A stretch of DNA of 64,000 nucleotides from Tragulus kanchil (taxonomy: Eukaryota; Chordata; Mammalia; Artiodactyla; Tragulidae): assembly GCA_022376925.1 (NCBI GenBank), contig JAIOJX010000032.1, forward strand, positions 168,293,979 through 168,357,978, read 5' to 3'. Under the pieces are notes generated by a model. That model made no database searches, was not told the DNA's origin, and worked only from the letters and a program-made list of their open reading frames with translations. The translations under genes were made by a program, and so were the position numbers. Shown piece by piece: positions 15,696 to 28,059 of the stretch (the stretch's first letter is position 1; each line of letters starts with the position of its first letter).

Positions 15696-16898
15696 CTGCG
15701 GGAACAGGCCAGCTGGGGCAGCCTCCGGGCACTCGCGGCTCCGCAAGGGGCCTCTGCAGGGGAGTGGCGGCCGAGAGGGGCTGCGGGGCGCACTGTCGGG
15801 CAGCTGGGCGAGGGGACACTGAGTCCTGGTACCAGCCTGGAGGACCCTGGGTCACTCATGAGAACCGAGCGCCCCCGACCCCGGGACAAGCCTGGTGGAC
15901 ACAGCACCGCAGCCTGGAGCCGAGGGTGCCCTCCTGGTCCGGACAGAGGCCCCTGCACCCCAGCCCAGGTCAGTACCCACACCCGGACCCGCTGTGCCCG
16001 GAAGGTTCCCGCCGCCACAGACCACCACGGAGACCCTGCGGAGCCCAGGGGCGGGCGTGCCTGTCCGCGGGCTCTCGGGCCAGGACGGGGCCTCCGTGGG
16101 GTGAAAGTCTAGGTCAGGGGGATCAGCACCAAACGCCATGTTAATGCTACCTCTCGGTTCTATCTGGGAGCAGATTTACACAGTGGCGGGGCAGGTGGTG
16201 GGCAGTGAGGGCCGCCCCGTTGGGTGGAAATGGGGGTGAAAGACCTGACGCACCGGGCTGGTGGCTGGACAGGACCAGGGCCTGGGAGAGAGTGAGGGGG
16301 ACCACGCCGGCTCTGCGGCCTCTCCAGGGGTGTGGTGAGCTGCAGGGTGGGACCCGAGGCCGCCTCGGTGGGGAGGGGCCAGGCAGCCGGCGCAGAGGGC
16401 AGGCGCTGGACGACGGCGGGGCGGCCAGGGCCTCCGCGGGCCGCGGGGGAAGGGAAGAGGGCACGCCAGGCCCCAGAAGGCGATGGGGGGCCACAGCTCG
16501 GACACCACCTCCCGAGGCCGCGCTCACGCCGCCACGCGACCCAGCCCGGTCGCCCGCCCTCCAGAGCCCCGGGCGGGACCGTGCGCACTCCCTGAGCTGC
16601 GTGCCCATCCGCACAGGCCTGACCGGCTCTGCGCACCCCGGCTGCTCCGGTGCCCGGCACAGCTCTGCCCCTCCAGCGGCAGGTCGAGGAGACCGGGAGC
16701 AGCAGCAGAGGGACTCTCCTGCCCCTGGGGCGGGCAGCCACGCCCCAGCCTGGTCAGGCCTGCAGGCCGCAGGCTGCAGACGGGAGTGGGGTCCAGCCTG
16801 AGCCCCCGGAGGGACCCAGGCGTCTGTGCGCTCCTGAGCGATGCTCGGCCACCCACCGGGCCCCGCCCCCACGGGGCCTCCCTGGAGCGGCCCGGCAC

Positions 16899-17041
16899 CT
16901 CGTGGAGGGGATGACCAGCGACTCGGTCTTGGTGATCCGCCCGCTGGGTGGCAGCTTCTCCGTGAACAGGTCCAGGGCAGAGGTCTCCACCTCAGGGCTC
17001 TCGTCGGGAGCTGCTGGCTGCTCCCCAGGGGCGGGTGAGCT
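16899..17041 (-). CDS. PACS2: PACS2 exon 12 (copy kept)
   Basis: The exon encodes [19 protein letters not shown], then [16 protein letters not shown] and [12 protein letters not shown] (about 376-423). The acceptor is TTCTCTGCCTCTCAG; use of the next AG two bases on would shift the frame. The donor is AG|GTGCCG, and AG plus the first base of exon 13 makes arginine. It is identical to 18108-18250; splicing both (143 bp each) would frameshift. Confidence 0.93.
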
Positions 17042-18107
17042 CTGAGAGGCAGAGAACGGAGCTGCAAGGGCCCCCGTGTCCTGTCGGGGCCTCCTCCCGG
17101 GGCTGCCTCCTGTGCCCGAGGAGCCCTGGTGTGGCCCGCATGGCAGGCCCCCCGGACAGAGGCCCCTGCACCCCAGCCCAGGTCAGTACCACACCCGGAC
17201 CCGCTGTGCCCGGAAGGTTCCCGCCACAGACCACCACGGAGACCCTGCGGAGCCCAGGGGCGGGCGTGCCTGTCCGCGGGCTCTCGGGCCAGGACGGGGC
17301 CTCCGTGGGGTGAAAGTCTAGGTCAGGGGGATCAGCACCAAACGCCATGTTAATGCTACCTCTCGGTTCTATCTGGGAGCAGATTTACACAGTGGCGGGG
17401 CAGGTGGTGGGCAGTGAGGGCCGCCCCGTTGGGTGGAAATGGGGGTGAAAGACCTGACGCACCGGGCTGGTGGCTGGACAGGACCAGGGCCTGGGAGAGA
17501 GTGAGGGGGACCACGCCGGCTCTGCGGCCTCTCCAGGGGTGTGGTGAGCTGCAGGGTGGGACCCGAGGCCGCCTCGGTGGGGAGGGGCAGGCAGCCCGGC
17601 GCAGAGGGCAGGCGCTGGACGACGGCGGGGCGGCCAGGGCCTCCGCGGGCCGCGGGGGAAGGGAAGAGGGCACGCCAGGCCCCAGAAGGCGATGGGGGGC
17701 CACAGCTCGGACACCACCTCCCGAGGCCGCGCTCACGCCGCCACGCGACCCAGCCCGGTCGCCCGCCCTCCAGAGCCCCGGGCGGGACCGTGCGCACTCC
17801 CTGAGCTGCGTGCCCATCCGCACAGGCCTGACCGGCTCTGCGCACCCCGGCTGCTCCGGTGCCCGGCACAGCTCTGCCCCTCCAGCGGCAGGTCGAGGAG
17901 ACCGGGAGCAGCAGCAGAGGGACTCTCCTGCCCCTGGGGCGGGCAGCCACGCCCCAGCCTGGTCAGGCCTGCAGGCCGCAGGCTGCAGACGGGAGTGGGG
18001 TCCAGCCTGAGCCCCCGGAGGGACCCAGGCGTCTGTGCGCTCCTGAGCGATGCTCGGCCACCCACCGGGCCCCGCCCCCACGGGGCCTCCCTGGAGCGGC
18101 CCGGCAC

Positions 18108-18250
18108 CTCGTGGAGGGGATGACCAGCGACTCGGTCTTGGTGATCCGCCCGCTGGGTGGCAGCTTCTCCGTGAACAGGTCCAGGGCAGAGGTCTCCACC
18201 TCAGGGCTCTCGTCGGGAGCTGCTGGCTGCTCCCCAGGGGCGGGTGAGCT
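18108..18250 (-). pseudogene. PACS2: duplicate copy of PACS2 exon 12
   Basis: Second copy of exon 12, 1209 bp from the first, with intact splice sites. It is the copy nearest exon 11, so automatic predictors may choose it. At most one copy can be in a functional transcript because 143 bp breaks the frame. Confidence 0.8.
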
Positions 18251-18544
18251 CTGAGAGGCAGAGAACGGAGCTGCAAGGGCCCCCGTGTCCTGTCGGGGCC
18301 TCCTCCCGGGGCTGCCTCCTGTGCCCGAGGAGCCCTGGTGTGGCCCCTTGGGCCGGTAACGCCCTGCATGTGGACACAGGCACTTGCTGCCTTGGGAGGC
18401 CAGCTGACCACTTCCAGTCACAGGACGCCCAGTCCTGGCTGCCACGGGGAGACCCACGCCCACGCTCACGCCCACGCCTGTTCTTGAGAACCCCAAGGGC
18501 TGCAGAAACGCGCCGCGGTGGTCTGTGCCGGACAAGGAAGCAGC

Positions 18545-18812
18545 GGGACCCTGACTGTCCCCCAGAGCTGGGATGAATCCAGGGGACCCTGACTGCACCC
18601 CTGGGGCGGAATGAACTCAGGGGGACCCTGACCTCCCCCTTGGGGTGAGAGTGAGTCCAGGGGGACCCTGACGGCCTCCCTCGGGCGGGGTGAATCCAAG
18701 GGCTCCCTGACCATCTCCCCGAGGTGGGGTGAATCCAGGGGCCCTGACTGTCCCCCAGAGCTGGGTGAATGCAGGGCCTCTCCTCGGGGTGAAGGTGAGT
18801 CCAGGGGGCCCG
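18545..18812. repeat. minisatellite, about 38-bp unit x 7
   Basis: Imperfect tandem units of about 36-40 bp are built on GGGACCCTGACTGNCCCC...GGGTGAATCCAG. They lie in PACS2 intron 11, about 115 bases downstream of exon 11 on the minus strand. Units differ by substitutions and short indels, unlike the near-identical 1.1-kb duplications, so this is a genuine VNTR-type repeat. Confidence 0.85.
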
Positions 18813-18928
18813 CGCTGTGCTTCCGCGCACAGGTTCCAGTGGGGGGAGCAAGAGGACCGGCCGGTCCCGGGTCAGACCCTAAAGGCAGCACGCGCGTGGG
18901 CTCTGTGCGCGTGGCCGCGCCTGCTTAC

Positions 18929-19003
18929 GTGGGCACCTGGGTCGGACGTGCTGTCGCTGGGCTGCTTGGCTCCGGGTGCCCGCGTCCTCTCTGGAGCGTC
19001 GGC
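18929..19003 (-). CDS. PACS2: PACS2 exon 11
   Basis: A 75-bp, 25-codon phase 0-0 exon: ADAPERTRAPGAKQPSDST, then SDPGAH (about residues 351-375). The acceptor is TGCTGTCCACGCAG and the donor CAC|GTAAGC. It is part of the poorly conserved middle region. A minisatellite lies just downstream in the intron (18545-18812). Confidence 0.88.
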
Positions 19004-19326
19004 CTGCGTGGACAGCATGGGAAGCAGCTGGCGCTCCACGTGCCGCTGAGGCCGGCTCACCTCGGGGCGGGGGAGCTGGGCGGGGAGGTGGCCTGGGAGA
19101 CCCGCCTGGCACTTCCTGGACCGTGGGCCCAGGGCCACCCCACATCAGTCACCGGCGCGGGGGCGGGGACACGGGATGTACCGGAAGCCAGGAGAGCGTC
19201 TGGGACTGGACTTGTGCAGCGCCAACGCGTCCGAGCCCCCGGCGGCCCAGACGGGAGAATCGGGCGCCCTCCCCGTCTCGTCCCACCCAGGACCCCAGCA
19301 GGAGCCGCGTGGCTCCGGCCGCTCAC

Positions 19327-19417
19327 CGGGCTGGGAGGCTCCCTCTGGCTGCGGGCGCTGTGGATGCTCCCGATCTCCGTCTGCGAGCTGGAGTGGGACA
19401 GGCCTTCGAAGTACGGC
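19327..19417 (-). CDS. PACS2: PACS2 exon 10
   Basis: The exon completes an arginine and encodes [19 protein letters not shown], then [11 protein letters not shown] (about 320-350). The acceptor is CCCGCCTCCCAG and the donor CCG|GTGAGC. The P(Y/F)[13 protein letters not shown] block is a clear PACS-family signature. Confidence 0.95.
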
Positions 19418-20496
19418 CTGGGAGGCGGGAGGGAGAGCGGCCGTCCTCAGCGCCCCGTCACCGCGGCACGGCAGCCGGGGTCTGGTGGGGCGGGCACTGA
19501 CACGGCCCACCCCGGGGACCACAGCACAGGGGTGGACAGCGAGGGCCGCGAGCTGCCGCGCAGACCCAGGCCCCGCAACCTCGGCCTGGCCCTGGCACAC
19601 CTGGCAGGTCCGCCCGATGGCCCTGCTGGAGGCCTGCCTGCCGGCAGGAACTGAAGGTCCAGTTAAAACGAGGGGCAGGGCCCCTGCAGCCTCTGGTGAC
19701 GAAGCCAAAGGGGTCGTGGGGACGTGAGACCTCGCCTGGGGCGGGACGGGGACGGGCGCCGGCCGGGGGCCTGTCCCGCAGCACAGCTTTGGGCAGGGGC
19801 AGCCCGGTCAGCTGCGGACATCCGAGGTAACCACAAGGGCTGACAAAAGCAGACGCCTTCTCCACCTGAAGGCAGCGGGGGTTCCGGAGGCCAATACTGA
19901 GGGACAGGCACGCGGGGCGGGACCTGCGAGGCTGCGGCGGGCTGGTGACAATGCCCCACGCCTCTCTCCTGGGCGTCCCCTGGGTCTGATTTATGCTTGC
20001 TTAAGGTCTAAAAACTGGCCGGTCCGCAGACCTTGCTGCCGCTGGCCTGGGCTCCCGAGTCAGCCCTGCAGGCCCCCAGGCCCAGGCCGGCCTCCCTGCT
20101 CCCGCCTTGCCCGGCTCCCTGCCGCCAGCAGCGTGGGCCCCGTGCCTGTGCCGGGCAGCCCCGCGGTCCCCTCGGCGCTGCACCGACAGAAGCCCCGAGG
20201 CCCCACGCCCGCGGGGCCCCTCCCCAGCCCAGTCCCACCCAGCCCTCCTTCCCGGAGACCACGGCCTCGTGGGGACGACCCCCGCAGACCCCAGGCAACT
20301 GCGGCGCCTCAGCACCTCCCGCCGCGGGAAGCAGGCCGACGGGGCGCCCCGCCCCGCCCCGAGGGCCTCCAGCCCCCACACCGCCTCTCCTCCTGGCCCA
20401 GCGACCACCCGGCGGCCCTCCCCGGGCCGGCCCTGCCGACCGCGGCACGCAAGGCAGGCAGCCACGTCCCTGTGTCCCGGACGCTGGCCGCGGTCA

Positions 20497-20964
<468 letters not shown>

Positions 20965-20995
20965 TCACTCCGCACGCAGCCTGCCGCCTCAGCAC

Positions 20996-21065
20996 CGTGT
21001 GTGTGTGCTCACGCACGTGTGGTGTGGGCCTGTGTGCATGTGTGCGCGTGTGCACAAGAACGTGT
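20996..21065. repeat. TG/CG-rich alternating tract
   Basis: A degenerate GTGTG/GCACGTGTG tract of alternating purines and pyrimidines in intron 8. It is an old (TG)n microsatellite with potential for Z-DNA; no further function can be read from it. Confidence 0.6.
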
Positions 21066-21324
21066 GTCCACAGCCAGCTCCTCCCAGGCAGTGGGCGGTC
21101 CACGGTGCGTCAGTGTCTGACCAGCAGCAGCAGACAGCGATGCTCCCCGGGCTCGCTGCTACGAGGAGGCTCCCGTGGTGTCCACCCATCTGGGCGGACG
21201 GGCCTCTTCTCTCGCTGGGAACGCCCAGCAAGCACACGTCTCTTCCCAGGCGCGGCGAGCCCGCCTGACACTTGCCTCCCACCTTGCGGGTGACGGCCGC
21301 CCGGTGGCACCGAGCAGCGTCTGG

Positions 21325-21417
21325 GGACAGCACGTGGGTCCTCCCGGCCCAGAGACTGAACCTGCACTCGCTGCATTGGCAGGTGCATTTTTAACCACTG
21401 GGCCAGCAGGGAGGTCC
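21325..21417 (-). mobile_element. tRNA-type SINE head fragment (Bov-tA-like)
   Basis: Read on the minus strand it gives the artiodactyl tRNA-SINE head: a CCCTGCTGGCCCAGTGG start, then the B-box-like GGTTCAGTC followed by a CCGGGAGGA block. It has no clear tail. Confidence 0.65.
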
Positions 21418-21750
21418 TTAGCAGTGTTTATTAATGGTACAACTTGGTGAGACGAAGAACTGATAATTACTGAGTTTCTTTCCTATGCTGTGTGTGCAAA
21501 GGCTACTATTACAACCCTAGTCACATACGCTTTTTAAACATCAGAAGCTGCGGCTGTGTTCATTTGTAAAATTATAAATGAATTTGATGAGTGAGGTTTT
21601 AAGTTATTCTACTGTGCTATGACCTAGAAAAGTTCAAAAACTAGAGAAAAACCCAGCGAAAACATCTGTGAGCACCTCGGAGATAACAGCCTATTAGGAT
21701 TCTTAACATTATGTTTGTATATTGATTCTAATTTTTCCCTCTGAAAGCCA

Positions 21751-22099
21751 TTTTTTTTTGGCCACTTCTTTTGGTATTTCATGTATATATATATTTTTCT
21801 TATTGGAGGGGACGGGTTGGGGAGGGAGGGGGCGGGCGAGCCACTTTCTCTTGGTCTTTCATTTATCTGTTTTTCATCCATCTTTGTTCTTTGGCCCGTG
21901 TGGGCCTCCCATCGCGGTGGCATCTGTCGTGGCAGAGCGCTGGCTCTGGGCGCGTGCGCTCCAGAGCTCTGGCTCGGTAATTGGACACATCGGTCCAGCC
22001 GCTCCTTGGCACGTGGGATCTTCCCAGGCCAGGGATCGAACCGGCGCCCCTTGCACTGCAAGGCGGTGTCCTTACCTACTGGGCCACCAGGGAAGCCCA
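21751..22099 (-). mobile_element. full-length tRNA-type SINE with pyrimidine-rich 3' tail
   Basis: On the minus strand it starts GGGCTTCCCTGGTGGCCCAG, has a tRNA-like B box (GGTTCGATCCC), a body ending in GATGGATGAAAA, and a 3' extension that is C/T-rich before an AT-rich tail. A direct repeat TGAAAGCCA flanks it at 21742-21750 and 22100-22108, consistent with target-site duplication. Confidence 0.8.
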
Positions 22100-24365
22100 T
22101 GAAAGCCAGTCTTAACCATTTCTTATCTAGTACAAATTCAGTACTGCCTAAATGATTTTTTTTTCCTACTGTCACCTTCATGTGCTTATTGGCTTGTTTG
22201 TATTTCTTCTTTGAAGAAATATCTGGTCAGATTCTTTGCACGGTTTTCAAGTGGACAGTTACATTTTTTTTAGTGCGTTCTTCTGTTTTTGAGTTGTAAA
22301 TGTTCTTTATGTATTCTGGATTCAGGTCCCTTATCAAATATATAATTTGCAAAATATTTTCTCCTATGCTGTGTGGGCTGTTGTTTCATTTTCTTGATGG
22401 CACTGTTTTGAGCACAGTTTTAAATTTTGATGGAGCCCAATTTACCTATTTCTTTCCTTTGTTTGTTCATGATTTTGATGTCGTATCTAGAAAACCACTG
22501 CCTGATCCAAGGTAACAAATACTCCTGTGTTCTTCCAAGAGGTCTACAGTTTTAGCCCATACAGCTAGCTCTTCGACCCATCTGGAGCTAATTTTTATGT
22601 GCAGAGTGAGGTAAAGATCCCACTTCACTCTTCTGTACACAGACAGCAAACGGCTCCAGCCCTACTTACTGAAAAGGCTACTTTTCCCCTCACTGAGTGG
22701 TCTGGTTGGAAATCAGTTTCTGGACTCTTAACCCCACTTCACTGATCCATTGATGATGAAGGCTCCTGGTAAGTTTTGAAGACAGAAAACACTCAGTGTG
22801 AGTCCTCCCACTCTGCTCTCTCTGGAGAGTGTCTTGTTGATCCTGAGTCCCTGCATGGAAGGGCTTAGGCACGAAGTGTCTACATGGAAGCTTCGGGAGT
22901 GGCTAGTTAATTTCTGCGAAAGGACAGATGGAGCCCTGCCAGGAATCACGAGCCTGTGGCCAGTGCGGGGTGGACCATGGATGAGCGGGTCCGTTTCGCA
23001 CAGCTGTGGGGTAGAGAAGGCCTGCCAGGGGACAGCCCGAGGCTGGACGCACAGCCCACGCCACGTGCCGTCAGGACCCATGCGATGGCCAGGCCACCTC
23101 CGCGTGCGCCCAGGACCTGGGGACTCACCTTCCTCGACCACATTTAAAAAGCTGGACGCTACTGGAGATTAGAAAAAGCTAAAGAAGCTATTTTCACGTC
23201 ACTGGGCCACCAGGGAAGCCCATGAAAGCCAGTCTTAACCATTTCTTATCTAGTACAAATTCAGTACTGCCTAAATGATTTTTTTTTCCTACTGTCACCT
23301 TCATGTGCCGATTGGCTTGTTTGTATTTCTTCTTTGAAGAAATATCTGGTCAGATTCTTTGCACGGTTTTCAAGTGGACAGTTACATTTTTTTTAGTGCG
23401 TTCTTCTGTTTTTGAGTTGTAAATGTTCTTTATGTATTCTGGATTCAGGTCCCTTATCAAATATATAATTTGCAAAATATTTTCTCCTATGCTGTGTGGG
23501 CTGTTGTTTCATTTTCTTGATGGCACTGTTTTGAGCACAGTTTTAAATTTTGATGGAGCCCAATTTACCTATTTCTTTCCTTTGTTTGTTCATGATTTTG
23601 ATGTCGTATCTAGAAAACCACTGCCTGATCCAAGGTAACAAATACTCCTGTGTTCTTCCAAGAGGTCTACAGTTTTAGCCCATACAGCTAGCTCTTCGAC
23701 CCATCTGGAGCTAATTTTTATGTGCAGAGTGAGGTAAAGATCCCACTTCACTCTTCTGTACACAGACAGCAAACGGCTCCAGCCCTACTTACTGAAAAGG
23801 CTACTTTTCCCCTCACTGAGTGGTCTGGTTGGAAATCAGTTTCTGGACTCTTAACCCCACTTCACTGATCCATTGATGATGAAGGCTCCTGGTAAGTTTT
23901 GAAGACAGAAAACACTCAGTGTGAGTCCTCCCACTCTGCTCTCTCTGGAGAGTGTCTTGTTGATCCTGAGTCCCTGCATGGAAGGGCTTAGGCACGAAGT
24001 GTCTACATGGAAGCTTCGGGAGTGGCTAGTTAATTTCTGCGAAAGGACAGATGGAGCCCTGCCAGGAATCACGAGCCTGTGGCCAGTGCGGGGTGGACCA
24101 TGGATGAGCGGGTCCGTTTCGCACAGCTGTGGGGTAGAGAAGGCCTGCCAGGGGACAGCCCCGAGGCTGGACGCACAGCCCACGTCACGTGCCGTCAGGA
24201 CCCATGCGATGGCCAGGCCACCTCCGCCGGTGCGCCCAGGACCTGGGGACTCACCTTCCTCAGACCACATTTAAAGAAAACCAGTATTTTTCTTCTGGTT
24301 ATCAAAGTTGTACAAACATCATCTGGAGATTAGAAAAAAGCTAAAAGAAGCTATTTTAAACACGT
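22078..24365. repeat. tandem duplication D7 (offset 1123 bp)
   Basis: Bases 22078-23200 are repeated at 23201-24365. The last 70 bases of the first copy are shortened by several deletions relative to the second. The unit begins inside a SINE and ends in unique DNA, so its borders respect no element. Confidence 0.95.
22170..22740 (-). mobile_element. L1 ORF2 3' fragment
   Basis: The minus strand resembles the 3' part of L1 ORF2; the plus strand shows the familiar antisense words TTATCAAATATATAATTTGCAAAATA and TTTTCTCC. It is old and full of stops. It is duplicated by D7 (second copy about 23293-23863). Confidence 0.7.
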
Positions 24366-24756
24366 GCTATGCTGACAGCGGGAGGCTCTCCGTGGCGACC
24401 GGGCACACGGGAACTGCAGTCAGCTTGGCTGTGAACCTAAAACCGCCCTAAATGTCAAAGCCGGTCAGCACAAAACACGGAACGCCAAAGCCCACGTCAC
24501 TCCCAAAGACGGCGCCACGGCCCCCTCCAGGCCCGCCCAGCGGGCTGCCACTCAGGATGCCCGATGCGCATCGCCTGGGCCTCTGCGTGCCCTGAGCGTC
24601 CCTGGCGCAGCACCACCCCCCGCGATGCTGGACGAAGACAGCAAAGCCCGGAGGGTCGCACGAACGACGGGCAGCCGAGCGGGCCGCCCAGCGCTGGCCT
24701 CCAGGCCCTCCTCCCACGGGGCCCGGGGCTGCCGGGCGGGCGGGCGGGCCCCTCAC

Positions 24757-24816
24757 CTCATCAGAAACTTTAAACCTCCGCAGCAGGGCCACGACTTTCT
24801 GCTTGAAGTTCTGCTG
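24757..24816 (-). CDS. PACS2: PACS2 exon 8 (60 bp)
   Basis: A 20-codon phase 0-0 exon: QQNFKQKVVALLRRFKVSDE (about 248-267), identical in the core to both PACS paralogues as remembered. The acceptor region is TTGCAGCAGCAG, a tandem NAG repeat; the first AG gives the family-typical QQ. The donor is GAG|GTGAGG. Confidence 0.95.
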
Positions 24817-25860
24817 CTGCAAGGCAAGCGGAGCGCAGCGAGCTCGAGGAGCCGCTTCCCGGGCCGCGGCAGGCAGTCTCGGCGGCGGCAGGCGCGGGGC
24901 CCACAGCGGACACCTGCGAACTCAGACACGGCTGCCGCGCTTCAGCGGAAGTGAACGTTCTCACAGCATGACACCCAAGTGTGGTCAAGACTCTGAAACG
25001 GGCCAGGGGAGGCTGGAGGTCCAGAGCCCGACGGAGGGATGGAGAGAGTGTCTAAAGCTCTCCAGAAGCCTTTGTGTCATGAGGCCCTGCCCTCCCTCCA
25101 AGGGACGCGGTCAGCCCCGGCCACCGAGGCTCAGCTCCAGCCGAGGACCAAGGTCACCCTGGGGGACGACCCCACGGGAGGAGGCCCACGTCCCCTCCAC
25201 AGAAGGCGGCATCAGGCCCTGGGCCCGAGGCCCGCACGGGCGCTGCTGCAGCAGGGCAGCGCACCGCGGTCAGGACACGGAGTCCGCCAGCGTCCGGAGA
25301 CCAGCCCACATGGGACCCTGTCCCAGCAGGGCCAGGGGACCGCGGTCTCTGGGGCTGGGCCTCAGCCCCGGGGCTCCCAGGGCTCCCTCCACACTAGCCT
25401 GGCCTGGGGCCGCGGCCCGGCACGTGGAGAGGCTCGGCACTGTGAGCTCAGCGAGGAGCTCTGGCACCAGGGGTGGGAGCTCCCCAGGGGGCCACGCCTC
25501 TGCCTGGGTGTCCCTCCCGGAGGAGGAGCCCGGCAGCCCTTCCAAGCCCCCTGCCCCCTGCCCGGAGCAGAGGCGGGGACTCGCCTCACACTAGGCGTGT
25601 CTGGGCCAAGCGACAGGTGGCCAGCCCTCGCCTCTGCTCGGGGAATGGCCTTGCCCTCTGCCCTCCAGGCCCACGGCCAGCAGCGCCCCTCCCGTGGCAT
25701 GGGGTCTCCCCACCTTTATGCCATTTTGCAGGGGAGAGGCCCGGCCTCGGAAGAAGCCACAAAGCTGGGGGCTGGGGGCAGCACGTGTACCCACTTCAAC
25801 TCCAGACAGGCCGCCCCACACCCAGACTGCCCCTCTCAGGCCCCACCGTTCCCCAGGTTA

Positions 25861-26046
<186 letters not shown>

Positions 26047-26229
26047 TCACGCCCGGGCCCACCGCAGCCCGTCCAGGGCCTCCCGGGTGGACAGGGGGCC
26101 TCCTGGCAATCCACAGGACCTGCTTCAGCTCTCCGGTCCCCAGGATACCCTTGTGACGGTGGCTCTGGAGGGTCCTAGTGTAACTTCAGGGGTCCTGCGG
26201 CCCCAGCTACCTGCCTCTGTTCCCTCAAG

Positions 26230-26403
26230 CTTACCTGGCCCCAATCCCCCCATGGTTACCTGCCCCCAGCCTCCCAACCTGCCCCCAGCCCCCTACACCA
26301 GCTGTGGTGCCCTTACCTGCCCCTCCCACCTGCCCTGGACCCCCAACCAGCTCTGGCCCCCTCACCTGCCCCCAGCACCCCCACCTGCCCCGGCCCTCCC
26401 TAC
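26230..26403 (-). promoter_or_regulatory. donor-like CAG|GT array after exon 6
   Basis: On the minus strand the first 170 bases of intron 6 are G-rich and repeat the word GGGGCAGGT. Several copies are better 5' splice-site matches (GTAAGG near 26316, GTAACC near 26259, GTAAGC near 26235, GTGAGG near 26364) than the true donor GTAGGG at 26403. G-runs are known intronic splicing enhancers. Whether any is used is unknown. Confidence 0.5.
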
Positions 26404-26477
26404 CTGCCCCTGCACAGCGTCGTCACTGGCCTCCTGCTCAGAGGAGAAGCTCTCGTACTCCTCCTCCGAGTCGTTCT
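26404..26477 (-). CDS. PACS2: PACS2 exon 6, acidic autoregulatory segment
   Basis: The exon encodes [19 protein letters not shown], then AVQGQ (about 196-220). The two glutamates in SSEQEASDD (codons 26437-26439 and 26431-26433) align with human Glu209 and Glu211, sites of recurrent dominant variants in PACS2 epileptic encephalopathy; this fit supports the residue numbering. The acceptor is CATTCCACAG and the donor CAG|GTAGGG. The acidic serine-rich cluster resembles CK2 target sites. Confidence 0.94.
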
Positions 26478-26976
26478 CTGTGGAATGAGCGCACGGAAGA
26501 GAGGGCACCTCGAGATTCCAGCCAGTGTCCCGGCAGCGAGAGCCCTAGTGACGGCCCCCGGACGTGCAGGGCAGCCGCGAGGAGAGGCCCGTGTGGCAGC
26601 AGAGACAGCTGGGGAAGGATGCACTCCGCAGCCACCACGTGGCCCATCTCGGTGGCCCTTCCTGCCCATTACAGGGCTCAGCCTGGACCTTACGCTGGAC
26701 GGGCCCCGGCCTGCCCACCCTCGCCTCGAGGGAAACACTGGCCCCGCCGAGACGGAAGAGAGAGCCAGCACCAGGACTGTACGAGATCCCAGAAGGCACT
26801 GCGGTCTCCCCGGGTCCCACTGAGCGACTGCGACCCAGTGCGGGGGAAGGGCTGGGACACCCGCAGCCCAGAGGGCACCCACGACGCCTGCGTCCCCTCT
26901 TCAACTTCTCAGTCCCATGGGCCGGCAGCTGGGAGGCGGGGTCCACGGCAGGGACGCTGGCCGCGGCGGCACTCAC

Positions 26977-27139
26977 CAGCGGACTTGGCCTTGGGGCCGG
27001 CCTGCATGGCGCTGTCCTCGTGGTCGATGGGTTGGCTGGACAGGGAGAAGATCCAGATCTCGGCCACCTTGACCGCAGCCTCTTTGATGTTGCTGCAGAG
27101 GCTCAGCACCTGGCCGCCCTCTGAGGGGTGCTGCATCAC
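26977..27139 (-). CDS. PACS2: PACS2 exon 5
   Basis: A 163-bp exon encoding [37 protein letters not shown] and [17 protein letters not shown] (about 142-196). It forms the end of the cargo-binding (FBR) domain. The acceptor is CGCCCCCCGCAG and the donor G|GTGAGT. The [14 protein letters not shown] segment is family-typical. Confidence 0.95.
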
Positions 27140-27639
27140 CTGCGGGGGGCGGGGCCAGAGGCTCGAGAAGCCCTGCAGCCCCCCGGGAGCACACGCTGGG
27201 GCCCCGGGCCTTCCTCTCAGTGGGGATAAGAAGGGCTGCATCAGGCCAGGCCCTGCCCCCGAGGCTGTCAGGGAGGGGTCACGGCAGCGAAGCCCCATGG
27301 GCCAGCCCAGACACCCGTGGCCCTCAAAACTCAACCCCTGGGACCATGGCCCCGAGGACCAAGGAGAACTGGCCCCAGTGCAGCCAGGGCTCCGGTGCCA
27401 CAGGGTTGACGCCCACCAGGTCTGGCCCAACGGGACGGTGAAGCCTGGGGCCGTGCTGCTCCTGAGAGAATAAGCGAGAATAAGAGCCCCACGGCCCCGC
27501 CTGGCGCCAGCCTGAGCCCAGGGCCCAGGGAGGTCACCGTGACGGGCCTGGTCGTGACACGCCAGTGAGAAAACACCTCCGCATTTTAGACACTACACTG
27601 GGGTCATTTGATCAAATCTAGCTAGATGTTGGGGTTTCA

Positions 27640-28059
<420 letters not shown>

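Larger units (their letters stand above)
15939..18346. repeat. tandem duplication D6 (offset 1209-1213 bp)
   Basis: Bases 15939-17137 are repeated at 17152-18346 after a 14-base spacer. Small deletions cluster in the first 70 bases of the second copy. It duplicates exon 12. Confidence 0.95.

Noticed and set aside
18545..18812. Possible CRISPR-like array
   Set aside because: Units are contiguous and degenerate with no unique spacers, and the host is a mammal.
21771..22155. Open frames of 60-126 codons repeated at several loci
   Set aside because: They are translations of tRNA-type SINE copies, which explains their recurrence.
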